Source: Anaerolineales bacterium
GTDB lineage: Bacteria > Chloroflexota > Anaerolineae > Anaerolineales > RBG-16-64-43
DNA length: 57,885 bases
Direction: 5' to 3'
NCBI GenBank assembly: GCA_016932475.1
Contig: JAFGCU010000004.1
Span: 1-57,885, forward strand
Positions 1-8,722 of the stretch are shown in pieces. The notes under the pieces were generated by a model. It was not told where the DNA came from, searched no databases, and worked only from the letters and a program-made list of their open reading frames with translations. The first letter of the stretch is position 1, and every line of letters starts with the position of its first letter. A program made the translations under genes and the position numbers.

Positions 1-41
1 CGATATGTTTCATGATTTCTCCAATTTGAAAAAGATTTCTA

Positions 42-1007
42 CTATATATAACACCGAAAAACGGAATAGTTTTCACACAGGCTCCGGAGGGAAACGACGA
101 TCCGCGTTACATCGACGGCCTGCGCCAGCGACCACGACATGGGTATAAACGAGCCGGGCAGCGTCGATCCGCTGAGCTTTTCCACCGGCAGAATGCAGGT
201 GCCTTCCCGGATCGCGCCGGCTGCCCGCCATTTTTCACAGATGGCGAACAGCGTCGAGTGGCTGGGCGTGCCGGAAAGGTATACGGCGCCGAATGCCAGC
301 GCCGCCGGGATGTACAACAATCCGGTCCACAAGGCGGCCTGCTTGAAGCCGCGCGGGGCATTCCACCCCAGGACTGTCAGGGAAATAATCCCGTGCAACG
401 GCACAAACAATAGGAAATTCCCCTCGTGGATGAGGATGATCGCCGGGAGGAGGAGCGCGGCAATGGGCAGCAATCCCCGGATGTAGCGCCGGACGATCCC
501 CGCCGGAAGCGCGGAGCGCGCGCCGGGCGGAAACGTTTTTTCGACGACGAACAGATGCAGAAGCAGGGTGGCGTAGCCGAGAATTTCCTTCCGGGCGATG
601 GCGTTGTGGTCATGGAGGTAAAAAAGGAACAGCGAAGGCAGGAACAACAGCCCGAACAGAGTCAACGGGTGATAATCCTTCCATGAGCGCGTCAGCAGCC
701 GGAGATAGCCGCACACGACGGCTAGGATCAGGATCCAGGAAAATACTGCGATCGAGGCTTTCGGTGGGATCCCGGCTGGAACCAGGCGCCAAATTTCACC
801 AGACAGCCCGCGGCGGATAAACCCCTGGGAATAATCGATCAGCCAATCGGTATAAGCCCAATAATTCAGGCCGGCTCCGGAGGAATCCGGAGGCAGCCAA
901 TACAAGAGCGCCCGGATCCATGCGGCGGAGAAAATAAACAACAACAGTGAATTGAGAATGAAACGGGGTTGGCCGGGAATGGACTTGGTCCGCGTAATGA
1001 AGGGCAT
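42..1007 (-). CDS. Polytopic membrane protein of unknown function
   Basis: About 321 residues with roughly seven or eight hydrophobic segments, so an integral membrane protein. I chose the ATG at 1007 because a hydrophobic first segment follows within about 20 residues, while the 37 residues available upstream are proline/arginine-rich and unlike a coding start. Visible motifs are YSQGFIRRGLSGEIWR near the N terminus and DHNAIARKE in a loop after the fourth segment; the first resembles the periplasmic loop of bacterial polytopic proteins linked to surface-polysaccharide synthesis, but I cannot name a family. The C terminus stops soon after a soluble stretch without a final membrane helix, so the gene may be 3'-truncated or frameshifted. 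It stands alone, transcribed in the same direction as the kinase gene to its right. Confidence 0.6.
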   Translation of the reverse strand: MPFITRTKSIPGQPRFILNSLLLFIFSAAWIRALLYWLPPDSSGAGLNYWAYTDWLIDYSQGFIRRGLSGEIWRLVPAGIPPKASIAVFSWILILAVVCGYLRLLTRSWKDYHPLTLFGLLFLPSLFLFYLHDHNAIARKEILGYATLLLHLFVVEKTFPPGARSALPAGIVRRYIRGLLPIAALLLPAIILIHEGNFLLFVPLHGIISLTVLGWNAPRGFKQAALWTGLLYIPAALAFGAVYLSGTPSHSTLFAICEKWRAAGAIREGTCILPVEKLSGSTLPGSFIPMSWSLAQAVDVTRIVVSLRSLCENYSVFRCYI

Positions 1008-1135
1008 CGGCAGGGCTCCATGGCGGTAATCCGGTGCCGCCGCCGGACCGCCCGGCAAAAACCTGTTTACCGCAAAGCCTGCCCCGGTTGGGGTAGGCCG
1101 GGGGCGCGAAGCTCGCATTTATTATTTTTAAAAAA

Positions 1136-1180
1136 AAGAAACCTTTGCGTCCTTTGCGGCTTCGCGGTGAAAAGGTCTTG
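1136..1180. repeat. CTTTGCGTCCTTTGCGG-type dispersed spacer repeat
   Basis: The spacer between the membrane protein and the kinase carries the words CCTTTGCGTCCTTTGCGG and CTTCGCGGTGAAAAGG. Close relatives occur in other intergenic spaces of this window (around 24220-24305, 35398-35475, 53637-53672 and 55085-55122). None lies inside a gene. Confidence 0.6.
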
Positions 1181-1187
1181 ATCTTCC

Positions 1188-2495
1188 CTAGAATAACCCC
1201 TTCTGCGCGGCGAAATACACCAAACTGATGATCAGGATGAACACGACAAAGACCAAAATCGGAATTCCGGACGCCTTCTTCTCGAGCGGCTTGGGCGGCT
1301 CGGTGTAGGAGGCGGCGGGTTTCGTCGTGGCAAACGGCGAGACGGCGGGTGCGGCGCTCCCTGCCGGAGGGAGGGGGGTGCTGTCCGCCTGGGGAGTCCA
1401 CTCCAGCCGGCGCCGTTCGGTCGGGATCGCGCGGAAGTCGAGCGCGTTGGTGGCCTCGGAGTCGTCGCTCATTTCTGGAAAGGCGGAGCCCGCGGCGGCG
1501 GGGATTTTCCCCGGCGCGAAGGAATCTTTGCGGGTGGGCATGTCTTCGCCCCGGGCGGGCTCGCCCGCGCGCGACGCGCGCAGCGATTCGAACGAGACCG
1601 GCGGCGCGGATTCGGTCGCGGGGGCGGATGCGGAGCTGGATCCCCATCCAACCGGCGCCTGCGGGCGCGCGGGTTCCGGGGCGCCGGAAGCCGCCCGATC
1701 CACGTCTTTGGCCATCTCGCCGGTCGTGGCGTACCGGTCGGCCGGCAGTTTCGCCATGCCGCGCTCGATCACCTTCTGCAGGGCGGCGGGCAGATCCGGC
1801 GCCGTGGCCGCCAGTTGCGGGATCGGATCCGCGACGTGTTTCATCAGGAGCGCCATCGCGTTGTTGGATTCGTAGGGCGGGTTGCCGGTGACCATGTGGA
1901 AGAACATCGCGGTCAGCGAGTAGACATCCGCCCGGCCGTCGATCTCCTTATCCCCCTGGCACTGCTCCGGGCTGGTGTAGGCCGGCGTGCCGAAAAACTC
2001 GCTGTGGGTCAGCTGGACGCTGGATTCGACCATCTTCACCAGGCCGAAGTCGGTGATGTAGGGGTTGTCTTCCAGGTCGAAGAGGATGTTCCCGGGCTTG
2101 ATATCGCGGTGGATCATGCCCATCGAGTGGGCTTTATCCAGCGCCGAGGCGACGCGCCGGATGATCGTTGCGGCGGCGGGCAGCGGGATCCGCCCGTGGG
2201 TCAGGCGGTCCTTGAGCGAGCCGCCCTGCATGTAGCGCATGACGAGGAACAGCTGCTCGCCGTCCTGGCCGTAATCGTAGACCGGGACGACGGCGGCATG
2301 CTCGAGCGAGGCGATCGCCTTGGCTTCGCGCCGGAACCGTTCGCGGTTGTCGGGATCCTGCCCGAGGTGGGAGGGCAGGACCTTGACCGCCACCTGGCGC
2401 TCGAAGACTTCCTCCTGCCCGAGGTACACCACGGCCATGCCGCCGGCGCCGACCTTGTCGAGGATCCGGTACTTGCCGATGTTTTTTGGAAGCAT
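1188..2495 (-). CDS. PknB-type Ser/Thr protein kinase with C-terminal membrane anchor
   Basis: 435 residues. The Hanks-type kinase domain spans about 7-270: glycine-rich loop GAGGMA at 16-21, ATP-binding Lys38, catalytic loop HRDIKPGN at 129-136, DFG at 149-151, and an APE-like TSPEQ. All catalytic residues are present, so it should be active. A proline/alanine-rich linker of about 130 residues leads to one hydrophobic helix at the extreme C terminus, followed by only a few residues. It is therefore tail-anchored with a cytoplasmic kinase and no extracellular sensor such as PASTA. A consensus-like promoter places the predicted transcript start on the ATG itself (see the promoter entry). No phosphatase is adjacent; a second kinase with a PP2C lies near 25 kb. 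Confidence 0.93.
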   Translation of the reverse strand: MLPKNIGKYRILDKVGAGGMAVVYLGQEEVFERQVAVKVLPSHLGQDPDNRERFRREAKAIASLEHAAVVPVYDYGQDGEQLFLVMRYMQGGSLKDRLTHGRIPLPAAATIIRRVASALDKAHSMGMIHRDIKPGNILFDLEDNPYITDFGLVKMVESSVQLTHSEFFGTPAYTSPEQCQGDKEIDGRADVYSLTAMFFHMVTGNPPYESNNAMALLMKHVADPIPQLAATAPDLPAALQKVIERGMAKLPADRYATTGEMAKDVDRAASGAPEPARPQAPVGWGSSSASAPATESAPPVSFESLRASRAGEPARGEDMPTRKDSFAPGKIPAAAGSAFPEMSDDSEATNALDFRAIPTERRRLEWTPQADSTPLPPAGSAAPAVSPFATTKPAASYTEPPKPLEKKASGIPILVFVVFILIISLVYFAAQKGLF

Positions 2496-2501
2496 GGGAT
2501 G

Positions 2502-2530
2502 ATTATAATGGCCTATCGTTTGAGGGGCAA
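2502..2530 (-). promoter_or_regulatory. Sigma-70-like promoter giving a probably leaderless kinase mRNA
   Basis: On the minus strand TTGCCC (2530-2525), a 17-base spacer and a perfect TATAAT (2507-2502) precede the kinase ATG at 2495 by only 6 bases. Transcription normally starts about 7 bases after the -10 box, which is the A of the ATG. No Shine-Dalgarno sequence fits in between. Confidence 0.6.
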
Positions 2531-3411
2531 CGCGGGAAAAGCAGCGGACCTATCCGGGCACGGTTCCCAAAGGGAAATCACCGTTTTGCCGAATGCAATA
2601 CGCGGAGGGTATCCGCTCAGGCCTGAAATGCGCGCATGGAAATTACCGAAGCAGGCCGAAGACACCGAACCCTTTTTTTATCTTTTCCCGGTGTTGTCGG
2701 CTCTTTTCCGCGTCTTCCGTGTACAAAGTAGGAAGCCCGGCTGAGCAGTTGCAGGTAATCCATAAAAGTTACGGTGCAACAATCGCGCTGCAGCGGGTTT
2801 GGCCTTCGGCCAGGGGTCAAGGCGCCTAGAGTCTTCGATAATAGGAAGTATAAAAACAGGAATATTAAATGAAAGAATGCAACTGCTCCGCCGGCGATCG
2901 TCATGCCGGCGCCTGCCCCCGCGCCTGCCCTCCGGGCGATGAGCGCCGGCGGTTTCCCGGTGCGAAGTTCCCGCGAGCGGGGGACGCATCCCGGCTCGCT
3001 TCTGGTTTATGAGCCGGGAAGAATGCAAAGCGGGGGTGAACTTGGCCGGCATCCATGAAACGCGAAAATCACTGGACCCCGGCCTCGAGCACGCCGGGGT
3101 GACGGACAACACCAGGAACCCCTGTGACGCTCAGCCGGCATCCATGGAATCGCGGAAAAACACTGAACCCCGGCTTCGAGCACGCCGGGGTGACGGACAA
3201 CACCAGGAACGCCTCTGACGCTACGTTGAAAAAAACCGTGAAAAATTCGGCCTGAGCAAATACGAAAGAATAGTGTAGAAGTAAACGGGAAAAGAAGAAG
3301 AAAAAGCAGAAAGACCGTTGAAAAAAGCCCGGCCGGGCGCTGCCCCGATGTAAACTCTGGCTCAGAGTCTTCGACGGCATGCACGTCAGGTGCGTTTCGA
3401 GTAGAATGTTT
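2531..3411. other. Gene-free spacer at the left edge of the island
   Basis: I see no gene here. Reading frames are short, interrupted and without recognisable motifs. The right part (from about 2879) is a copy of the roughly 300-bp repeat. Fragments near 2805-2835 (GGGGTCAAGGCGC followed by GAGTCTTCG) resemble spacer pieces found between the plus-strand genes further right, so the stretch may be decayed island sequence. Confidence 0.6.
2879..3266 (+). repeat. Copy 1 of the ~300-bp intergenic repeat, with internal duplication
   Basis: Shares long blocks with 12331-12620 and, inverted, with 38091-38390: GATCGTCATGCCGGCGCCTG, then GAGCGCCG, CCCGGTGCGAAGTT, GATGCATCCCGGCTCG-like and GAATGCAAAGCGGGGGTG. 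The final unit (CGAGCACGCCGGGGTGACGG plus flanks) is present twice, at about 3045-3130 and 3133-3225. The repeat is noncoding and rich in short inverted repeats. Confidence 0.85.
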
Positions 3412-3458
3412 CTATTCTTGCGCGGCCGGCCAATCGGCTGAGCGCCGGATCGTTGGGC
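3412..3458 (+). repeat. Spacer element A, attC-like right end
   Basis: Contains GCGCGGCCGGCC, then GGCTGAGCGCCGG (3436-3448) and GTTGGGC (3452-3458), just before the first plus-strand island gene. The GGCTGAGC...GTTGGGC arrangement resembles the right half of integron attC sites (consensus ending GTTRRRY). The matching left half (GCCYAAC) is not visible, so the assignment is tentative. Confidence 0.4.
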
Positions 3459-3472
3459 GAAAAGAGGTGTGG

Positions 3473-3898
3473 ATGAATAATAAAGATGAAATAATGGGAA
3501 GGATCTTCGATATATTCCACAAATTAAATTCATCACGGAATACTTTTACCGATAACCAAAATATTTATGCAATATCTGGAAATATTACGGAAATCACTAA
3601 AATGGTACACGATGAGATATTTCGAATAATGGAAACAGTAACAAATGAAAAATTTGAAATAATCCATTATGGCGCGAATTATTTGAATCCCGCATTCCTG
3701 GTATTTTGGGTATGTGTTCGGAGCGACAAAGAACGGGATAGATTAAAACGTGACGCTGCTTTGCGGAAAATGCTCAGAAAATCATTGGACAACAACCATT
3801 ATCCGGAAGAAGGACGCGATGGTGTGGTGATCGATTTCGAATCACAAGAGACTGTGAATAGGAAGTATGGCGGAGACTGGCAGGCGTTTTTCAAGTAA
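3473..3898 (+). CDS. Small protein of unknown function, island gene 1
   Basis: About 141 residues, soluble, charged, with no signal peptide or membrane segment. The ATG at 3473 is preceded by AGAGGTG. I do not recognise the family. The sequence looks like an alpha/beta fold with an Arg/Lys-rich helix (SDKERDRLKRDAALRKMLRK) and a conserved-looking acidic end before a C-terminal aromatic GDWQAFFK. Base composition is clearly more AT-rich than neighbouring housekeeping genes, suggesting recent acquisition. It begins 14 bases after spacer element A and ends just before element B, so it occupies one unit of the island on its own. Confidence 0.7.
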   Translation: MNNKDEIMGRIFDIFHKLNSSRNTFTDNQNIYAISGNITEITKMVHDEIFRIMETVTNEKFEIIHYGANYLNPAFLVFWVCVRSDKERDRLKRDAALRKMLRKSLDNNHYPEEGRDGVVIDFESQETVNRKYGGDWQAFFK

Positions 3899-3899
3899 T

Positions 3900-4038
3900 T
3901 CTTCCGCTTGTCCCGCGGGGGCGGGCTCCGGCCTTCGGCTTGACGGCTTTGTTGGTATGTTCTTCGGCGGCGCGGGAAGCAGATTGAACCCGGTTCTGCG
4001 CAACCGGCCAAACCGCTGAGCGCCGGGCGGCGGTGGGA
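3900..4038 (+). repeat. Spacer element B
   Basis: A mosaic of blocks shared with the other island spacers: CCGC...GCGGGGGCGGGCTCCGGCC (3903-3932, also in C and F), TGTTCTTCGGCGGCG (also in F), and the right end CCGGCCAAACCGCTGAGCGC (nearly the same as in A). GCGC...CGG...CCG...GCGC can pair. The terminal heptamer is degenerate (GGTGGGA instead of GTTGGGC). Confidence 0.5.
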
Positions 4039-4063
4039 CAAACACAATTCGTCGGGAGAAAAA

Positions 4064-4945
4064 ATGAGCGACCCAATCATTCTAATAACAGGCGGCAACT
4101 CGGGGATTGGAAAGGCGGCAGCCATTAAATTTGCTTCTCAGGGCGCGAAAGTCCTTATCGCGGTTCGGAATCCCGAACGTGGAAAAGAAGCCATATCGGA
4201 TATCCGGAAAAAAAGTGAAAGTAATACTTCATCCATGCTGACGATGGATTTATCCTCCATGAATTCCATACGCGCCGCATGCGAAGAATTTCAAAAAACG
4301 AATACCCGGCTGGATTGCCTAATTCACAACGCTGCCGACTTTGACATTGGCCGAAAGATGCCCGAATATTCCGAAGATGGAATCGAAAAAATCTGGGCAA
4401 CGAACCATCTGGGGCCGGTAAGGTTGACAAAACTTTTGGAAAAAGAACTTGCGCGAAGCGATAAGGGGCGGATTATCACGATTGCTTCAAAGGGGTTGAT
4501 GGTGCATCCATTCCTGAAGGTGCGTATGGATGACCCGGAATTTAAAAAAGGCGGGTATAGCGTGGAGAAGGCTTACTACCAGTCAAAATTGGCGCAAATC
4601 ATGTATACCTATTGGCTGGCAGAGAAGTATCAAAAAACCTCGATCACGGCTAATTGCATTCGAGTTACAAATGTGCGGATAGATATTTCAAGATATCCGA
4701 ATATATCGCCCATCGCCAAGAAATTATATGCCTGGAAAAGCAAGTATTCGATATCGCCTCCTCAAATGGCGGAAGTCTATGTCTGGCTGGCGACGTCACC
4801 GGAGGCCCGGAAATATTCAGGCGAGTATTTTGATGAAAAGTGCCGGAAAGTATCCTCGGGAAAATACAGCAAAGATCCGAAAAATATACACGAGCTTATG
4901 GAAATAACCGGAAAATATATTCCGGAACTTCTCTTGGAGAAGTAA
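4064..4945 (+). CDS. Short-chain dehydrogenase/reductase, island gene 2
   Basis: 293 residues of the classical SDR family, closest in style to retinol-dehydrogenase/WW-oxidoreductase-like members. Seen: the cofactor-binding TGGNSGIGKAAA at residues 8-19, an Arg/basic cluster after strand 2 (AVRNPERGKE) that favours NADP(H), the NAA motif, a Ser (TIASKG) and the active-site YYQSK with catalytic Tyr and Lys. The substrate cannot be deduced. Length is usual for the subfamily. It sits alone between spacer elements B and C, with codon usage less GC-rich than the flanking chromosome, and has no operon partner. Confidence 0.88.
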   Translation: MSDPIILITGGNSGIGKAAAIKFASQGAKVLIAVRNPERGKEAISDIRKKSESNTSSMLTMDLSSMNSIRAACEEFQKTNTRLDCLIHNAADFDIGRKMPEYSEDGIEKIWATNHLGPVRLTKLLEKELARSDKGRIITIASKGLMVHPFLKVRMDDPEFKKGGYSVEKAYYQSKLAQIMYTYWLAEKYQKTSITANCIRVTNVRIDISRYPNISPIAKKLYAWKSKYSISPPQMAEVYVWLATSPEARKYSGEYFDEKCRKVSSGKYSKDPKNIHELMEITGKYIPELLLEK

Positions 4946-4949
4946 GCGC

Positions 4950-5178
4950 ACCCGTTCATCCCGCGGGTGCAACCGACCCCGGCTGGAATCATGCGGGGGC
5001 GGGCTTTGTACATCCGCTCCGCAACCGGGATTGATCAAAGACCAGGAGAGAGCAATTCCGCTTCGCGAGGGCGGGCATCGGCCCGGGGTCAAGGCGCTGG
5101 TGTCTGCGTTGGCGCTTGTTGTATACTGGCCCTGCATAAGCTCCGTTGGCCAGGCGGCTCCATCACAAGCCGTTGGGC
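4950..5178 (+). repeat. Spacer element C, attC-like right end
   Basis: Holds CCGCTTCGCGAGGGCGGGC (5058-5076, block shared with B and F), GGGGTCAAGGCGC, the 20-base word TATACTGRCCCYGCATAAGC (5122-5141, shared with E), then GGCCAGGCGGCT and GTTGGGC (5172-5178). TATACT could serve as a -10 box for the gene downstream. Confidence 0.5.
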
Positions 5179-5330
5179 AACAAATTACTGCGGGATGGGG
5201 CGGGCCTCGTGGTTCATAATTCCAGACGCGAGCCAGGCATTCCCCAACCCCGCTTTTCCTTTCAGGAAATGTAAAATAAACGCCGTGAACTACCGATCGC
5301 GGTTATTCTATCCTTCTCAGGAGACGAGAA

Positions 5331-5771
5331 ATGGTCATCCCAATCGATCCAACGCGGTTCTTGAAAAGCCCCGTTTCGCCAGCCGAGCCCATACGGCCCC
5401 AGGATATCGGGCACATACTGGATGCGGAAACGGGCTACGTTTATAACCTGGTTACTTACCCGAACCGGCCCGAGTCGTCATTTCTCACGATCGACGGCGG
5501 GAATGGCCAAAAAATCAATGTCAAGGGAAATGCGGCCAGGGAAATCTGGGCCGAGCTCAACCACTCCACCCCCCGCCGGTATTTACAGCTTTCTGACTCC
5601 GCCGAATTCGCCGGCCAAAAACAGTTTTTCGATCTTGGGAGCATCGTGCTGTACCTGTATCGTCCGGGAGGCCGGCTGACGATCTTCCGGCCAACAGGCG
5701 GATCCGAGATCACGATCGCGGAGCAGGCGGAAGCGCTCTGGAATGCGCTGTGCGAGAAGGGCAACGCCTGA
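5331..5771 (+). CDS. Small protein of unknown function, island gene 3
   Basis: 146 residues, apparently soluble, no signal peptide. The ATG follows CAGGAGACGAGAA, a convincing ribosome binding site. The N-terminal 30 residues are proline-rich; the rest alternates short strands (VYNLVTYPN, SSFLTIDGG, GSIVLYLYR, GRLTIFRP) and ends in a helix (IAEQAEALWNAL), suggesting a small beta-rich domain with a C-terminal helix. I do not recognise a family. It occupies its own unit between spacer elements C and D, with about 150 bases of featureless sequence in front. Codon use is typical of real genes (third-position GC bias), and the protein has no repeats. Confidence 0.7.
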   Translation: MVIPIDPTRFLKSPVSPAEPIRPQDIGHILDAETGYVYNLVTYPNRPESSFLTIDGGNGQKINVKGNAAREIWAELNHSTPRRYLQLSDSAEFAGQKQFFDLGSIVLYLYRPGGRLTIFRPTGGSEITIAEQAEALWNALCEKGNA

Positions 5772-5924
5772 TCGGAACCGTTGCGAAACAGGATCGTATG
5801 GAGGTATTGCCGGAGAGTAACCTATCGAAAGACGATGGCAAAGCGCCTATGGTGTTATGGTGAAGCCCTCTTTTCCAACAAGCAGCCACGCAATCTTCTG
5901 AAGATTTCTGTTGGATTGGCACTC

Positions 5925-6043
5925 GCGCATCGCGGGTATCCTAAGCCTGCGCTCGCGAGAGCGCACAGGTCCGCGTAGAGTTACACCCTTGTGCGGTTGC
6001 GAAGCGAGGTCCGGCCAGGCGGCTTCACCCCGGGCCGTTGGGC
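5925..6043 (+). repeat. Spacer element D, attC-like right end
   Basis: Contains a perfect hairpin TGCGCTC-GCGA-GAGCGCA (near 5948-5965), CTTGTGCGGTTGC (5988-6000, identical in E) and GCGGCTTCACC...GTTGGGC (right heptamer 6037-6043). The CGGCTT...GTTRRRY layout is the closest of the set to a textbook attC right half. The 5.77-5.92 kb stretch before it has no gene. Confidence 0.5.
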
Positions 6044-6086
6044 ACTTGTTTCCATCACGGAAGACCAGGCGCAACAGAACCCAACC

Positions 6087-8318
6087 ATGAGAACCGAAAT
6101 TCTATTGATCTTGCCGCTGATCATCAGCGCTTGCGCTGGTCCCGCCGCTTCTCCGGCAGCGCCGGCGTCTTCGCCAACCCCTGAGGCCGCAACGCAGGCT
6201 CAACCGTCTGCCTCGCCGCGATTCGAAACACTCCCTGCGCCCGACAGGCAGCCCTACGCGCTCGGGATCAGCCTGGAAGCCGGCTCTTATGGAGCGCGCG
6301 CCTTCGCCAATATCTTCAAAAACGATGCGCGCGTCTGGGTTCCCGGAACGATGGACCCGGGCCCGGTGGATGAACGGGGGATGCCCGTCAGCGATTTTGA
6401 TTTGTACGCGCTGGATGGCGCCTACATCCGCGAAACATCCGGCTTTAACGGAACCTACACCCTTTACTTCAACGGGCTGGCGGATGTCGACGCCATGAGT
6501 GGGACCGTCCAGGACCAACACTACGATGATGCACAAAACCTGACGAAAGCCCGCCTGCTCGTCACCGAACCCTATCCAACAATTATTCTTTATTTTCGCA
6601 ACACGCAGCGCACCGCGGAGAGCGCGGTCGATACGGGGGTGACCGGATTGAAGCTCATGCGCCCCCTGGGCATTGGCGGCGGCGAGAGTTACCCCCCGGA
6701 CGCAATCTTCACCGCCGAATACCTGGAACTGCATGCGCGCGGGGAAGTCCTGCGCTTCATGGACTTCACGGCCACCAACGGGAATATCCAGCGCGCGTGG
6801 GCGGACCGCAGCACTCCGGATGACCTGACCTTCTACGGCGAAACCCCCGGTTACTGGTGGCAGGGGAAAGGCGCGCCCTGGGAATATGCCATATTGCTGG
6901 CAAACACGCTGGAGAAAGACATCTGGATCAACATCCCCGCCTTCGCCGGCGACGACTATGTTGCGCAACTGGCCGACCTGCTCTACACCGCACTTGATCG
7001 AGATCTCAAAGTCTATGTCGAGTATTCCAACGAATTGTGGAATTTCGGCTTTCCGCAGTGGACGCACATGGAGGAGCTGGTGGACCGGGATTTGGCCGGC
7101 AACCCGCATACCAGCATCAACTTTGACGGCCTGGTCAGGAGTGCCGGCGGCGAAACCGACTACGGTTTGGGCGTGCCGCGCTACTGGGCGCGGCGGGTGA
7201 TGGAGATCAGCGGCAATTTTCGCGACCGTTTCGGTGGCGACGCCATGTTCAGCCGGGTCCGCCCGCTGTTCGAGACGCAAGCCGCATGGCGGCACTGGCT
7301 TGCGACCGGCTTGCTCTTCCTGGATATGTACTACAACAACGCCGACGGTGTGGCGCATGTAGACGACCCGCATCCGGTCAACTCCTACTTGTGGGGCGGC
7401 GGCGGATCTGGATACGTCCACGGGATGCCCGAAGAGCTGGCCGATGACCCGAATATCCGCGTCGATGATATTTTTGACGCGTATGAGAAAGCCTGGCCCG
7501 AACACTACAGCACGATGGCCGCAGATGTCTACTGGCTTTCGGCGTTCGGCCTGAAGCGCGTGGCGTACGAATCCGGTCCCGGCCTGGACGATTTCGCCGA
7601 TAAGGATAGCGCCGTCCAGCAGGCGCAAATCGACCCGCGCATGGAATCTGTCTACCGGCGCGCTGCGGATACGTTTTTTGAGGCGGGCGGCGACCTGTAT
7701 GTCACATTCCTGGGTGTCGGCCTGGCGCACGGGCTCCTCCCCTATGATGCGGTCATCGGCTCGCAGCCAATTCCCAAATTGAAGGCCTTCGATGCCATGC
7801 TGGCGGCAACAGAACGCCCCGCGCCCACAGCCGGCTATCGGATTCCGGGTGCCATTCCCGGCGGGCGCTACCACATCCGCGAAGATGGCTGGAGTATGGG
7901 CGACCACGATGGATCCATCCGGTTGGAAGGCGCGTATGCCTGGGCAGGCTACACCATCCATGCCGCGACGGCGGGCCAATACAGCATCACACTCGAAACC
8001 GCCAACAGCGAGGGCGGACAGGCAACCCTGTGGGTGGATGGAGCAGCCGTCAGTACCGGGCTGTATTGCCCCGATGGCGGCGCAACCGAATCCGCAACGG
8101 TGACTTTGGCTCCCGGCGTTCACGCCGTGCGTGTGAAAGCCAACGCTGGCGGCTTCGAATTGAATACTATCCGCGTAAAATTAACCGCGACTGCCCCGCG
8201 TTTGCAGGCGGCTTGGCCTTCTGGCGGCGAAAAAATGTTGATTTGCGATTTTTCCTTTTCGGATAGAATGATTCTTGGATCAAGAAGGAGGCCAAGCGAC
8301 CCCGGCCTCGCCCGATGA
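6087..8318 (+). CDS. Secreted glycosidase-like lipoprotein with C-terminal carbohydrate-binding-like domain, island gene 4
   Basis: 743 residues. The chosen ATG opens a lipoprotein signal (hydrophobic core then lipobox ISAC, Cys near residue 16) and a Ser/Pro/Ala linker. The large central part looks like a TIM-barrel glycoside-hydrolase-type domain: LEKDIWINIPAFAGDDYV, then KVYVEYSNELWNFGF, where ExxNExWN recalls the acid/base strand of clan-A enzymes, and a later AYESGPG that could carry the second acid. Residues of about 610-700 form a beta-rich module (GQYSITLETANSEGGQATLW) like CBM6-type binding domains. It should act outside the cell on a polysaccharide; the substrate is unknown. The last ~35 residues run out of the domain into spacer sequence, so the natural stop appears to be lost. 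Confidence 0.75.
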   Translation: MRTEILLILPLIISACAGPAASPAAPASSPTPEAATQAQPSASPRFETLPAPDRQPYALGISLEAGSYGARAFANIFKNDARVWVPGTMDPGPVDERGMPVSDFDLYALDGAYIRETSGFNGTYTLYFNGLADVDAMSGTVQDQHYDDAQNLTKARLLVTEPYPTIILYFRNTQRTAESAVDTGVTGLKLMRPLGIGGGESYPPDAIFTAEYLELHARGEVLRFMDFTATNGNIQRAWADRSTPDDLTFYGETPGYWWQGKGAPWEYAILLANTLEKDIWINIPAFAGDDYVAQLADLLYTALDRDLKVYVEYSNELWNFGFPQWTHMEELVDRDLAGNPHTSINFDGLVRSAGGETDYGLGVPRYWARRVMEISGNFRDRFGGDAMFSRVRPLFETQAAWRHWLATGLLFLDMYYNNADGVAHVDDPHPVNSYLWGGGGSGYVHGMPEELADDPNIRVDDIFDAYEKAWPEHYSTMAADVYWLSAFGLKRVAYESGPGLDDFADKDSAVQQAQIDPRMESVYRRAADTFFEAGGDLYVTFLGVGLAHGLLPYDAVIGSQPIPKLKAFDAMLAATERPAPTAGYRIPGAIPGGRYHIREDGWSMGDHDGSIRLEGAYAWAGYTIHAATAGQYSITLETANSEGGQATLWVDGAAVSTGLYCPDGGATESATVTLAPGVHAVRVKANAGGFELNTIRVKLTATAPRLQAAWPSGGEKMLICDFSFSDRMILGSRRRPSDPGLAR

Positions 8319-8487
8319 AGCCGGAGCGGGGTTGCAGGCTGCTGGAGTCTTCGCAAATGTATGATGTATACTGACCCCGCATAAGCACAGCCTGCCCTCG
8401 CGGGAGTGAACAAGTTCGCTTTGACTTAAAACTTGTGCGGTTGCACAGCGATGGCCGGCCGGGGCGCTGAGGGGCGAACCGTCGGGC
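8210..8487 (+). repeat. Spacer element E, overlapping the end of gene 4
   Basis: Starts inside the gene 4 reading frame (GGCTTGGCCTTCTGGCGGCG, a relative of the B/F block). It contains GGAGTCTTCGC, the shared word TATACTGRCCCYGCATAAGC (8367-8386), CTTGTGCGGTTGC (8432-8444) and a right end GGCCGGCCGGGGCGCTGAGG...GTCGGGC (8481-8487). CGGTTGC/CAGCG can pair with CGCTG/GCGAACCG to form a hairpin of about 50 bases. Confidence 0.5.
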
Positions 8488-8722
8488 AGAGTATGAGAAG
8501 TATTGCTAAATGGAAGGTGACTGCTCAATCCAGAGGAACTAGTACGCGGATTTCGCGGAATCCCTCTGTAAATAAAACCCTGAGAACATTCATGCACTAT
8601 CCGTGCAATCCGTCTTTTTCCGGGAAATCCGTATACTTTCTATCCAAACACAATTACACCCCCAAGCAGTTCCAAAGGAAATTGATATAGAATGGAAATT
8701 CATCGTAACAAAAGGTGAATAA
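8488..8722. other. Spacer before gene 5
   Basis: No gene. The segment contains short direct repeats of AATCC and moderately AT-rich sequence. AAAAGGTGAATAA just before 8723 provides the ribosome binding site of the next gene. Confidence 0.4.

Noticed and set aside
6102-8123. 673-codon open frame on the minus strand opposite island gene 4
   Set aside because: Arg/Val/Gly-rich chance frame in GC-rich DNA, without ribosome binding site or motifs; the plus strand has a lipoprotein signal and domain motifs.
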